Assembly (NCBI GenBank): GCA_022793795.1
Contig: JAAWDM010000023.1
Location: 1 to 64,000 of the forward strand
From: Bacillota bacterium
GTDB lineage: Bacteria > Bacillota > Clostridia > Peptostreptococcales > Anaerovoracaceae
Length of the DNA: 64,000 nucleotides
Direction: 5' to 3'
The notes below the pieces were generated by a model. The model searched no databases. It was not told the origin of the DNA and was given only the letters and a program-made list of their open reading frames with translations. A program made the position numbers and the translations under genes. Positions 8,871 to 16,528 of this stretch are shown in pieces; within the stretch, counting starts at the first letter, position 1, and every line of letters begins with the position of its first letter.

Positions 8871-8902
8871 GCCTGTCTGTTGTCATATGACAGCGGACAG
8901 GC
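8871..8902 (+). promoter_or_regulatory. Large hairpin between tctC and tctA
   Basis: The 32 bases fold back on themselves. The first sixteen, starting GCCTGTCTG, pair with the last sixteen, ending CGGACAGGC, with only two G-U pairs. No T-run follows, so it is not a normal terminator. Hairpins at this place in transport operons usually protect the upstream mRNA so the binding protein is made in excess; that role is inferred. Confidence 0.7.
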
Positions 8903-8926
8903 ATGAAATGGAGAGGAGGAGAAATT

Positions 8927-10423
8927 TTGACCTCATTATTATTAGGGTTTCAAACTTTTATAGAAGAACCATTTCTATTTGTTCTATTGACACTTGGCAT
9001 ATTTGTCGGTATGGTCTTTGGTGCAATTCCGGGCTTGACTGCAGCGCTCGGAGTCTCTCTTGTTTTACCGTTTACCTTTGCTATGACCGCCCATCAAGGG
9101 GTCGTCACACTGCTTGGCGTTTATGTAGGCGGCATCAGCGGTGGTCTTGTGGCGGCAATTCTATTGAATATACCAGGTTCCCCAGCTTCGTTGGTTACCT
9201 GTTTTGATGGTTCGCCGATGGCACGCAATGGAAGGCCTAACGATGCCCTTACTCTGGGTGTGTTTGCCTCCTTAATCGGTGGGCTTTTTTCAGCCTTAAT
9301 GTTGGTATTGATTGCGCCACAGCTTGCAAAGATTGCTTTGAAGTTTGGCGCGTGGGAGTATTTTGCCATGGGCATCATGGGGTTGAGCGTTGTCATTAGT
9401 CTGTCCAGTGCCTCTAAGTTAAAGGGATTCCTTTCGGCCCTCGTCGGTCTACTCATTGCAACTGTAGGCATTGATACCGTATCCGGCGTACCTAGAATGA
9501 CCTTTGGATTTTGGCAGATCAATGCAGGTTTGGATCAGCTGGCTGTACTCATGGGATTGTTTGCCATGGGTGAGATTTTAACTCAGCTGAGAAGTCTAGG
9601 ACAGGAATACGAGGCTATTCCGGTTTCTAAGGTAAAGACTTTCCCAACGAAGGAAATGCTGAAGGGTACAGGCAAAATATTTGCTATTGGAAGCATTATT
9701 GGTACGTTTATTGGTATTCTGCCGGGAATTGGACAGACTACAGCTTCTTTGTTTGCCTATACCACTAGCAGACAGACTTCCAAGCATCCTGAAAAGTTTG
9801 GAACCGGTATTCCAGAAGGCATTGTTGCTTCTGAATCTGCCAATAATGCTTGCTGCGGAGGCGCTATTATTCCGATGTTGACTATGGGTATTCCGGGTGA
9901 TTTGGTTACCTCCATTCTGCTGGGTGGACTGGTGGTTCATGGATTACAACCAGGTCCACTGCTGTTCCAGACCAGTTTAGATGTGGTTGGTGTTGTATTC
10001 GTAGCATTCTTCTTAGCGAACATCATCATGTATATCATGGAGATGGGGTTAATGAAGATATTCATCAAGCTGTTGGCTGTACCAATGAATCTGCTGTTTC
10101 CGGTGATCTTGCTCATGTGTGTAGTAGGAACAATCACTGTACACAACAGATTGTTCGATACGTGGGTGCTACTGGTCATTGGATTTATCGGTTATATGCT
10201 TTCCAGTAATGGATTTCCATTATCACCAATTGTGCTAGGGTATATTCTCGGCGGCATTATTGAAAGCAATTTTCGAACTGCGATTATTGCATCTAAAGGA
10301 AGCTTTAGCATTCTATTTACCAGACCAATTGCGATGGGGCTTCTGGCATTTGCTGTGATTATGGTAGTAGTGCCAATGATACTGGAAAAGAGATCTAAGA
10401 AAAAAATTGTTTCAGAGGCATGA
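8927..10423 (+). CDS. tctA: Tripartite tricarboxylate transporter large permease, TctA family
   Basis: The protein has about 498 residues and roughly twelve membrane segments. The two TctA signature loops are present: GAIPGLTAALG near residue 28 and GILPGIGQTTASL near residue 265. A TTG start at 8927 is preferred because GAGAGGAGGAG lies seven bases upstream; the in-frame ATG at 8903 lies at the edge of the tctC-tctA hairpin and lacks a site. TctA is the channel subunit that works with TctB and TctC. It is the last transporter gene before the metabolic genes resume. Confidence 0.92.
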   Translation: MTSLLLGFQTFIEEPFLFVLLTLGIFVGMVFGAIPGLTAALGVSLVLPFTFAMTAHQGVVTLLGVYVGGISGGLVAAILLNIPGSPASLVTCFDGSPMARNGRPNDALTLGVFASLIGGLFSALMLVLIAPQLAKIALKFGAWEYFAMGIMGLSVVISLSSASKLKGFLSALVGLLIATVGIDTVSGVPRMTFGFWQINAGLDQLAVLMGLFAMGEILTQLRSLGQEYEAIPVSKVKTFPTKEMLKGTGKIFAIGSIIGTFIGILPGIGQTTASLFAYTTSRQTSKHPEKFGTGIPEGIVASESANNACCGGAIIPMLTMGIPGDLVTSILLGGLVVHGLQPGPLLFQTSLDVVGVVFVAFFLANIIMYIMEMGLMKIFIKLLAVPMNLLFPVILLMCVVGTITVHNRLFDTWVLLVIGFIGYMLSSNGFPLSPIVLGYILGGIIESNFRTAIIASKGSFSILFTRPIAMGLLAFAVIMVVVPMILEKRSKKKIVSEA

Positions 10424-10445
10424 TAAAGGGAAAAGGAGAGCAGAT

Positions 10446-10910
10446 ATGAGATATACACATACTAATATCAATACGCCAAATTGGGAAGAATTGATTAAAT
10501 TCTATGAAAATGTATTTGACATGAAAGTAGTTCCACCCCTCCGAGATCTTCATGGAGAGTGGTTTGAAGCGGCTGCAGGGTTTCAAGGAGCCCATGTAAA
10601 GGGTGCCCATCTGGCCTTGCCAGGCTATCCAGAAGGTGGTCCGACTATTGAATTTTTCACTTGGGAGATCCCTGATGGAACATCGGCCAATAATATCAAT
10701 GGCGGCGGCATGGGGCATATCGCTATAGCTGTGGAAGATGTAGAAGAAACTTATTGCAAAGTGATAGAAAACGGAGGCAGTGCCTGCGGAGATATTGCAC
10801 GTCACTATTACGAAACAAAAGGACAGACATTAACTCTTGTCTATGCAAAGGATCCAGATGGAAATGTAATCGAGATTCAGAGATGGGATGACGGGGATAT
10901 TACCGCTTAA
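10446..10910 (+). CDS. VOC (glyoxalase/bleomycin-resistance fold) family protein
   Basis: This 154-residue protein has the paired beta-alpha-beta-beta-beta units of the VOC fold. Possible metal ligands are the early histidine in RYTHTNI, the histidine in GMGHIAIAVEDV, and the glutamate in NVIEIQRW. The fold covers lactoylglutathione lyases, methylmalonyl-CoA epimerases and ring-cleaving dioxygenases. In an anaerobic CoA-linked cluster an epimerase or isomerase is more likely than a dioxygenase, but this is inference. The ATG at 10446 was chosen because AAAAGGAGAG lies just upstream. Confidence 0.82.
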   Translation: MRYTHTNINTPNWEELIKFYENVFDMKVVPPLRDLHGEWFEAAAGFQGAHVKGAHLALPGYPEGGPTIEFFTWEIPDGTSANNINGGGMGHIAIAVEDVEETYCKVIENGGSACGDIARHYYETKGQTLTLVYAKDPDGNVIEIQRWDDGDITA

Positions 10911-10928
10911 TATGTACGGAGGCATCTT

Positions 10929-11576
10929 ATGAAGCAGGTGTTACAAACTACAGGACTTTTTTCCATCGTTGTTTGGGCTATTTTTTTCATCATTGGTGTG
11001 ATCAATCACAGACCACTTATCTGTGGTATCAGTGCTTTATTTTTCTTACTAGCTATTTACCGCAGACAACGTGAAGGAAAGGTGAGAAATTCTCCTCAAA
11101 TCCTATGGGAAGATTTTTCAAAGAATCGGTCAGAGTTGAGGGATTATCCCTATGAGATATGGAAATTTGTAGAAAACACAGAATACAGAAAGAATACTAT
11201 AGCCCGTATTTTCTATGGAGACATCTGTGGTGAGTCCTATTCCGTAGACTATTTTGAAGCAAATGGTCAACCGTTGCCACAGGTGGGACAATACCATGTG
11301 GTATGTGATATGGTTGGAAAAGCCTACTTTGTTGTGGAGACAGTAGCAGTGACCCAATGTACTTTCGAGACGATAACACCTGCATTGGCCAGAATAGAAG
11401 GGTGCAGTTCGATAGAGCAGTGGAAGCGTTTTTTTGGGGAGAAATATCAGCGTCTATGTGAGCGAATGGAGATAGAGTTCTCCGATACATTTCCATTGCT
11501 GTTTGAAGAATTTAAAATCGTATACATCGATGAGAAATATGACATGAGCCAGAAAGAAGGGAATAACCATGCGTGA
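10929..11576 (+). CDS. Membrane-anchored ASCH-domain protein
   Basis: Two hydrophobic stretches at residues 8-25 and 29-43 form an N-terminal membrane hairpin. The rest (about residues 80-200) reads like an ASCH domain: PLPQVGQYHVVCD, FVVETVAVTQCTFETIT, SIEQWKRFFGEKYQRLCER and FEEFKIVYIDEKYD match the family's order and spacing. ASCH domains are a PUA-like fold that binds or cuts RNA or modified bases. A membrane tether is unusual for them. The last eight bases overlap the next gene, so it is in the operon. No role in the surrounding pathway is evident. Confidence 0.62.
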   Translation: MKQVLQTTGLFSIVVWAIFFIIGVINHRPLICGISALFFLLAIYRRQREGKVRNSPQILWEDFSKNRSELRDYPYEIWKFVENTEYRKNTIARIFYGDICGESYSVDYFEANGQPLPQVGQYHVVCDMVGKAYFVVETVAVTQCTFETITPALARIEGCSSIEQWKRFFGEKYQRLCERMEIEFSDTFPLLFEEFKIVYIDEKYDMSQKEGNNHA

Positions 11577-12696
11577 GATTTTAATGAGACCAGAAATGTA
11601 TAAATGTAAGACTTTTCGGGAATTCGCTAAAGAGTTTCAGATCGGAGAGCGTGATCTGATTTTTACCAATCATTTTATTTATGAGCCGTTCATGGAAGAA
11701 CTTGGACTGAGCAATAAGTTTTGCTTTATTGAGGAATATGGACAGGGTGAGCCTTCCGAGGAATCCATCACTAGGATTTTTGAGGCATTGGACCCAGCCG
11801 ATTATGACCGGATTATTGCAGTGGGCGGTGGCGCCGTCATGGATGTAGCCAAAGTGTTATCTCTGAAGAGGGTAGGTTCTGTTCATGATCTATATTTTAG
11901 AAAACTTCCAGTGATACCAGAAAAGGAGCTAATCGCTATTCCGACCACCTGCGGGACAGGATCTGAGGTGACTAATATTTCTATTGCAATCGTAAAAGAG
12001 GATAATGGCAATACTACCAAATTAGGATTGGTAGATGATCTGATCATTCCTAAGAAGATCTGTCTGATACCAGAGCTGTTGACTACACTACCATATAAGC
12101 CTTTTGCATCCTCCGCGATTGATGCGCTGATCCATGCAGTGGAATCCTATCTGTCTCCATCACGTGCAACCATGACTTCAGAACTGTTTGGAGTAAAAGC
12201 TATGGAATTGATCTTGGAGGGTTTCAGAAGGATCGCAGAAGAAGGAAGAGGATCAAGGATGTCTTATGGAGAAGAATTCCTTACAGCAGCAACCTATGCA
12301 GGTTTGGCATTTTTACAGGCAGGCTGTGCCACAGTCCATGCCATGTCCTTCCCGTTAGGCGGCACTTATCACGTTCCACATGGTGAATCCAATTATCTGC
12401 TGTTTGGTAAGGTACTGGAAAAATATGATGCCATAAAACCGGATGGCAAACTCAGGGATTTTAAGCAGACCATTGCTAGGATCTTAGGTGGTACAGAAGA
12501 GCAGGCTATCGCAAACCTTAATGAACTTTTAGAAAAGATACTACATCTGAAACCGCTTAGAGAATATGGCATGAGGGAAGAAGACATTGAAGTTTTTACT
12601 GACTCTGTCATCGCAAATCAGCAGAGACTGGTAACCAATTCTTATGTGCCACTGACTAGAGATTTGATTATGGAGATTTACAGAGAACTGTACTAA
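11569..12696 (+). CDS. 4hbD: 4-hydroxybutyrate dehydrogenase (iron-dependent alcohol dehydrogenase family)
   Basis: The 375-residue protein closely follows the Clostridium kluyveri enzyme as I recall it, in length and in several blocks: RIIAVGGGAVMDVAKVLSLK (residues 81-100), IPTTCGTGSEVTN (124-136), GGTYHVPHGESNYL (264-277) and the KPLREYGM end region. Family metal ligands are visible as D185, H189, H257 and H271. The enzyme interconverts succinate semialdehyde and 4-hydroxybutyrate with NAD. It overlaps the ASCH gene by eight bases. Here it may act on 4-hydroxybutyrate or on a similar omega-hydroxy acid; the neighbouring CoA-transferases would activate such an acid. Confidence 0.85.
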   Translation: MREILMRPEMYKCKTFREFAKEFQIGERDLIFTNHFIYEPFMEELGLSNKFCFIEEYGQGEPSEESITRIFEALDPADYDRIIAVGGGAVMDVAKVLSLKRVGSVHDLYFRKLPVIPEKELIAIPTTCGTGSEVTNISIAIVKEDNGNTTKLGLVDDLIIPKKICLIPELLTTLPYKPFASSAIDALIHAVESYLSPSRATMTSELFGVKAMELILEGFRRIAEEGRGSRMSYGEEFLTAATYAGLAFLQAGCATVHAMSFPLGGTYHVPHGESNYLLFGKVLEKYDAIKPDGKLRDFKQTIARILGGTEEQAIANLNELLEKILHLKPLREYGMREEDIEVFTDSVIANQQRLVTNSYVPLTRDLIMEIYRELY

Positions 12697-12706
12697 GGAG
12701 GATGCG

Positions 12707-13450
12707 ATGACAACGGTTAAACTGGAAAGAAAAGAAGGGATCGGCCTGCTTACCATAGCAAGGCCGGAAGCCCTAAACGCATTAAATAGTCAGGTAATAT
12801 CTGATCTGGAAAATGCTATTTCAGAGATTGAGAAAGACGGGAACTTACGGGTGCTAATTTTGACAGGAGAAGGCCGCTCCTTTGTAGCTGGAGCTGATAT
12901 CGGTGAACAGGCTGTATTGGATCTGGACGGCGGTAGGAAATGGGGACAGAGAGGATCTGCGCTTATGAGACGGATCGAAAAAATGGAAATACCTACCATC
13001 GCTGCCGTAAACGGTTTTGCACTGGGCGGCGGTTGTGAACTGGCGCTATGCTGCGATATCATTTTAGCCAGCGAGAAGGCAAAATTCGGACAGCCAGAAG
13101 TAGGTTTGGGTATCACACCGGGCTTTAGTGGAACACAGAGATTGCCGAGAAGAGTTGGCATTGGTAAGGCAAAGGAATTGATCTTTACTGGCGCTATGAT
13201 TTCTGCGGCAGAGGGGGAAAAGATTGGTTTGGTAAATAAGGTGACAGTTCCTGAAAAACTGATGGAAGAGGCTATGAAGATGGCTAAGGCAATCGCAAAA
13301 AATGGGCCCATTGCAGTGAAATATTCTAAAGCAGCCATCAGTCGAGGGATAGAAACAGATTTGGACAGTGGTATTACCATAGAGAATGAACTCTTTGCTA
13401 TGTGCTTTGCCAGCAAAGATCAGAAGGAAGGTATGGAGGCTTTCTTATAA
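12707..13450 (+). CDS. Enoyl-CoA hydratase/crotonase, with C-terminus cut by an in-frame TAA
   Basis: This 247-residue crotonase has the oxyanion-hole segments and both catalytic glutamates: E111 in GGGCELAL and E131 in GQPEVGLG. It hydrates crotonyl-CoA-type substrates. The ORF stops at EGMEAFL-TAA. Reading through in the same frame gives KRPVTFENK and a TGA at 13478-13480, which is the normal end of this family (EGMxAFLEKR...). So the TAA at 13448 appears to have replaced a GAA or GAG. The loss removes about ten residues of the C-terminal helix region; the active site is intact and the enzyme may still work. Start has AAGGAGG four bases upstream of ATG. Confidence 0.88.
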   Translation: MTTVKLERKEGIGLLTIARPEALNALNSQVISDLENAISEIEKDGNLRVLILTGEGRSFVAGADIGEQAVLDLDGGRKWGQRGSALMRRIEKMEIPTIAAVNGFALGGGCELALCCDIILASEKAKFGQPEVGLGITPGFSGTQRLPRRVGIGKAKELIFTGAMISAAEGEKIGLVNKVTVPEKLMEEAMKMAKAIAKNGPIAVKYSKAAISRGIETDLDSGITIENELFAMCFASKDQKEGMEAFL

Positions 13451-13499
13451 AAACGACCGGTTACCTTTGAAAATAAGTGAAGAAGTAGGAGATAGATCG

Positions 13500-15050
13500 A
13501 TGAAAAAAGTAAAAGTGATAACGGCGCAGGAAGCAGCCATGCTGGTGGAAGATGGAATGACAGTATCCACTGGTGGTTTCGTCAGTTGTGCTTGTCCGGA
13601 AGCTCTGTCTAAGGCGTTAGAAACTCGCTTTTTAGAGACTGGACATCCAAAGAACTTGACCTTGCTCTTCGCAGCGGGTCAGGGACATCGAGATGGAACA
13701 GGTGGAGACCATTATGGCTATGAAGGTATGGTGAGACGCGTCATTGGCGGTCACTGGGATAGAGCCGCAAAGCTGGGTGAACTGGCATTGGACAATAAGA
13801 TTGAAGCATATAATCTGCCCCAAGGCGTCATTACCCACCTGTATCGTGATATTGCAGCTCATAATCTGGGAACTTTAACACATGTAGGACTGTATACCTT
13901 TGCAGACCCTAGAAATGGTGGGGGGAAGCTCAATAATGTAACTAAAGAGGACTTGGTACAACTGATAAACATTGATGGCCAGGAGCGACTACTTTATAAA
14001 GCGATACCTATTGACATTGTATTTTTAAGAGCCAGTTATGCAGATGAATATGGAAATTGTACTGTACATAGGGAAATCGGTCCGTTGGATTCTACAGCTA
14101 TGGCGCAGGCTTGTAAGAACAGTGGCGGCAAGGTTATCGTGCAAGTGGAGAAAATCGTCCAGGCTGGTAGTCTGGATCCGAAGCTGGTGAAAATACCGGG
14201 CATCTATGTGGATTCCATTGTGGTAGGAAACGATGAAGATAACATGCAGTGTCTGGGAGCACCTTATGACGGGGCGTTGACTGGTGAATTTCGTATTCCT
14301 ATAGATGCCATTCCTCCAGTACCGCTCAATGCCAGAAAGATTGTGGCAAGGCGGGCAGCTATGGAATTAACTGAAAATGCCATCGTCAATCTGGGTACTG
14401 GTATGCCTGAGGTTATTGCCAATGTAGCGGCGGAGGAAGGTATCTCTGATTATATGACCTTAACTGTGGAGGCTGGATCCATCGCAGGGGTACCTATGGG
14501 AGGCACTCAGTTTGGGGCGGCGGCTAATTCTATGTGCATCTTAGATCACAACGTGCAGTTTGATTTTTATCAGGGTGGTGGTCTGGATATAGCGTTTTTA
14601 GGACTAGCGGAGACGGCTTATAACGGAGATTTGAATGTTTCTAAGTTTGGAACGAGACTAGCGGGTGCAGGCGGATTTATCGATATCACTCAGAATGCCA
14701 AGAAAGTCTGCTACTGTGGTACTTTCACAGCCAAAGGACTGGAGACAATTTGCCAGGATGGAAAATTAAAAATTATCAAGGAAGGGACTAAGAAGAAGTT
14801 TGTAAAAGAAGTAGAGCATGTGACCTTCTCTGGCCATTATGCTAATCTAGTAGGACAGCCGGTACTGTATATCACCGAGCGTGCTGTGTTTGAGCTGCGT
14901 CCGGAAGGCGTGACGCTCATCGAGATTGCTCCAGGGATTGATCTGAAAACACAGGTTTTAGACCAGATGGATTTCCTACCGCAGATCGCAGATAACCTGA
15001 GGTTGATGGATAAAAGAATCTTTTGTGATGAAATCATGGGGCTAAAGTAA
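13500..15050 (+). CDS. Acyl-CoA:acetate/propionate CoA-transferase (Pct/YdiF type, fused subunits)
   Basis: At 516 residues this is a family I CoA-transferase with alpha and beta halves fused. The alpha half starts KVITAQEAAMLVEDG and holds GGFVSCACPEAL. The beta half carries the catalytic glutamate in LTVEAGSIAGVPMGG (compare propionate CoA-transferase). It moves CoA between short acyl-CoAs and free acids in the cytoplasm, probably activating the imported carboxylate. The ATG at 13500 follows AGTAGGAGATAGATCG; longer in-frame starts overlap the crotonase gene and have no site. A second, two-subunit CoA-transferase follows directly. Confidence 0.88.
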   Translation: MKKVKVITAQEAAMLVEDGMTVSTGGFVSCACPEALSKALETRFLETGHPKNLTLLFAAGQGHRDGTGGDHYGYEGMVRRVIGGHWDRAAKLGELALDNKIEAYNLPQGVITHLYRDIAAHNLGTLTHVGLYTFADPRNGGGKLNNVTKEDLVQLINIDGQERLLYKAIPIDIVFLRASYADEYGNCTVHREIGPLDSTAMAQACKNSGGKVIVQVEKIVQAGSLDPKLVKIPGIYVDSIVVGNDEDNMQCLGAPYDGALTGEFRIPIDAIPPVPLNARKIVARRAAMELTENAIVNLGTGMPEVIANVAAEEGISDYMTLTVEAGSIAGVPMGGTQFGAAANSMCILDHNVQFDFYQGGGLDIAFLGLAETAYNGDLNVSKFGTRLAGAGGFIDITQNAKKVCYCGTFTAKGLETICQDGKLKIIKEGTKKKFVKEVEHVTFSGHYANLVGQPVLYITERAVFELRPEGVTLIEIAPGIDLKTQVLDQMDFLPQIADNLRLMDKRIFCDEIMGLK

Positions 15051-15101
15051 AGAATGATGTAAACGGAGAAATTGCGTAGCATTTTTGTGGAGAATAAGCC
15101 A

Positions 15102-15782
15102 ATGAAGAATAAAGTAACGACCGCAAAGGAGGCTGTAAAAAACATCAAAGATGGGGCAACCATTATGGTAGGTGGATTTATGGCTTGCGGTACACCGGAG
15201 ATTTTAATCGATGCTCTGGTGGAAAAGAATGTAAGAGATCTGACCATTATCTGTAATGATGCAGGCGTACCAGGAAGAGGCGTGGGAAAACTTTTATCCA
15301 ATGGACAGATAAAAACTCTGATTGCGTCTCATGTAGGCCTTAATCCAGAGGTGGCCCAGAGAATGAATACAGAAAAGGCAGAGGACAAGCTGGAGTGTAT
15401 TCTGATTCCTCAGGGTACTTTAGCAGAAAAGATTCGCGCTGGCGGCGCTGGCCTGGGTGGTTTTCTGACGCCCACAGGTGTGGGAACCATTGTGGCAGAA
15501 GGAAAACAGGTCATCAATATCCATGGTAGAGAATATCTACTAGAGGAACCTATTCGTGCAGAATTTGCTCTCATCAGAGGCTCTGTGACAGATACCTTTG
15601 GCAATACCATTTACAACGGTACGACTCAGACCTTTAATCCCATGATGGCTACAGCCGCTGATACTGTTATCGTTGGCGCCTGTCAGGTGGTAGAGGTTGG
15701 AGCATTAGATCCTAACCATGTGAGGACATCGGGAATCTTTGTGGATGCAGTAGTAGGAGGAGAAGAGCCATGGCAGATTTAA
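15102..15782 (+). CDS. CoA-transferase subunit A (acetate/butyrate-acetoacetate type)
   Basis: The 226-residue protein is a family I CoA-transferase alpha subunit. It shows the GGFMACGTPEILIDAL segment near residue 25 and the GGFLTPTGVGT and FNPMMATAADTVI blocks typical of AtoD/ScoA. It pairs with the next gene, which it overlaps by 13 bases, to transfer CoA between acetate or butyrate and acetoacetate or a 3-keto/hydroxy acid. The ATG at 15102 follows GTGGAGAATAAGCCA. Exact substrates cannot be read from sequence. Confidence 0.9.
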   Translation: MKNKVTTAKEAVKNIKDGATIMVGGFMACGTPEILIDALVEKNVRDLTIICNDAGVPGRGVGKLLSNGQIKTLIASHVGLNPEVAQRMNTEKAEDKLECILIPQGTLAEKIRAGGAGLGGFLTPTGVGTIVAEGKQVINIHGREYLLEEPIRAEFALIRGSVTDTFGNTIYNGTTQTFNPMMATAADTVIVGACQVVEVGALDPNHVRTSGIFVDAVVGGEEPWQI

Positions 15783-16417
15783 AGAGACGGATTGCTAGAA
15801 GAGTGGCAAGGGAACTACATGATGGCGATGTGGTCAATTTAGGAATTGGCCTGCCGACTATGGTAGCCGATAATCTTCCAGAAGGGGTAAGCATCATATT
15901 ACAATCGGAAAACGGTATTATGGGCATGGGCGGCGCACCAGAGAAAATCGATGTGGATGTGGTCAATGCCGGCGCTCAATATGTTTCTATTAAACCAGGC
16001 GGTCAATTCTTTGATAGTGCAACCTCTTTTGCTATTATCAGAGGAGGTCATGTGGATGCTACCATTCTAGGAGCCTTGGAAGTGGATAAACATGGTAATC
16101 TGTCTAACTGGATTGTGCCGGGTAAGATGGTGCCAGGCATGGGCGGTGCCATGGATTTAGTGGTAGGCGCTAGGAAGGTTATCGTTGCCATGATGCATAC
16201 CCAAAAAGGAAAACATAAGATTTTAAACGAATGTAGACTGCCTTATACAGCTGTAAACTGTGTGGATTTAATTATCACAGAGATGGGGGTAATTCGCGTC
16301 ACAGAAGATGGTCTGGTGCTGGAAGAACTACATCCAGATTATTCGCTGGAAGATATAAAAGCGGCTACTGAATGTGAACTGCTGATTTCACCAGACTTAA
16401 AACCGATGCTGGATTGA
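15770..16417 (+). CDS. CoA-transferase subunit B
   Basis: At 215 residues this is the beta subunit (AtoA/ScoB type). The catalytic glutamate is in LQSENGIMGMGGAP near residue 46. The usual KPGGQFFDSATSFAIIRGGH and LGALEVDKHGNLSNWIVPGKM segments follow. It starts inside the end of the alpha-subunit gene (13-base overlap) with GTAGGAGGAGAAGAGCC before ATG, consistent with translational coupling. It is the last gene of the long catabolic cluster and is followed by a clear terminator. Confidence 0.9.
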   Translation: MADLKRRIARRVARELHDGDVVNLGIGLPTMVADNLPEGVSIILQSENGIMGMGGAPEKIDVDVVNAGAQYVSIKPGGQFFDSATSFAIIRGGHVDATILGALEVDKHGNLSNWIVPGKMVPGMGGAMDLVVGARKVIVAMMHTQKGKHKILNECRLPYTAVNCVDLIITEMGVIRVTEDGLVLEELHPDYSLEDIKAATECELLISPDLKPMLD

Positions 16418-16452
16418 CGGACAACTTCATTACTACTTTTCTATATATGGCG

Positions 16453-16494
16453 GCGTCTGCCTGGAAGGGATTCTGGGCAGACGCTGCTTTATTT
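16453..16494 (+). terminator. Terminator of the catabolic cluster
   Basis: GCGTCTGCC at 16453-16461 pairs with GGCAGACGC at 16476-16484 (9 base pairs, 14-base loop), followed by TGCTTTATTTT. It lies 35 bases after the CoA-transferase B stop codon and before the convergent dinB. Confidence 0.85.
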
Positions 16495-16528
16495 TACAGA
16501 TTTTTGGGTGACTTTTTTGGATGATGGG

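Noticed and set aside
12790-13416. 208-residue minus-strand ORF
   Set aside because: It is antisense to the crotonase gene, which has clear catalytic motifs.
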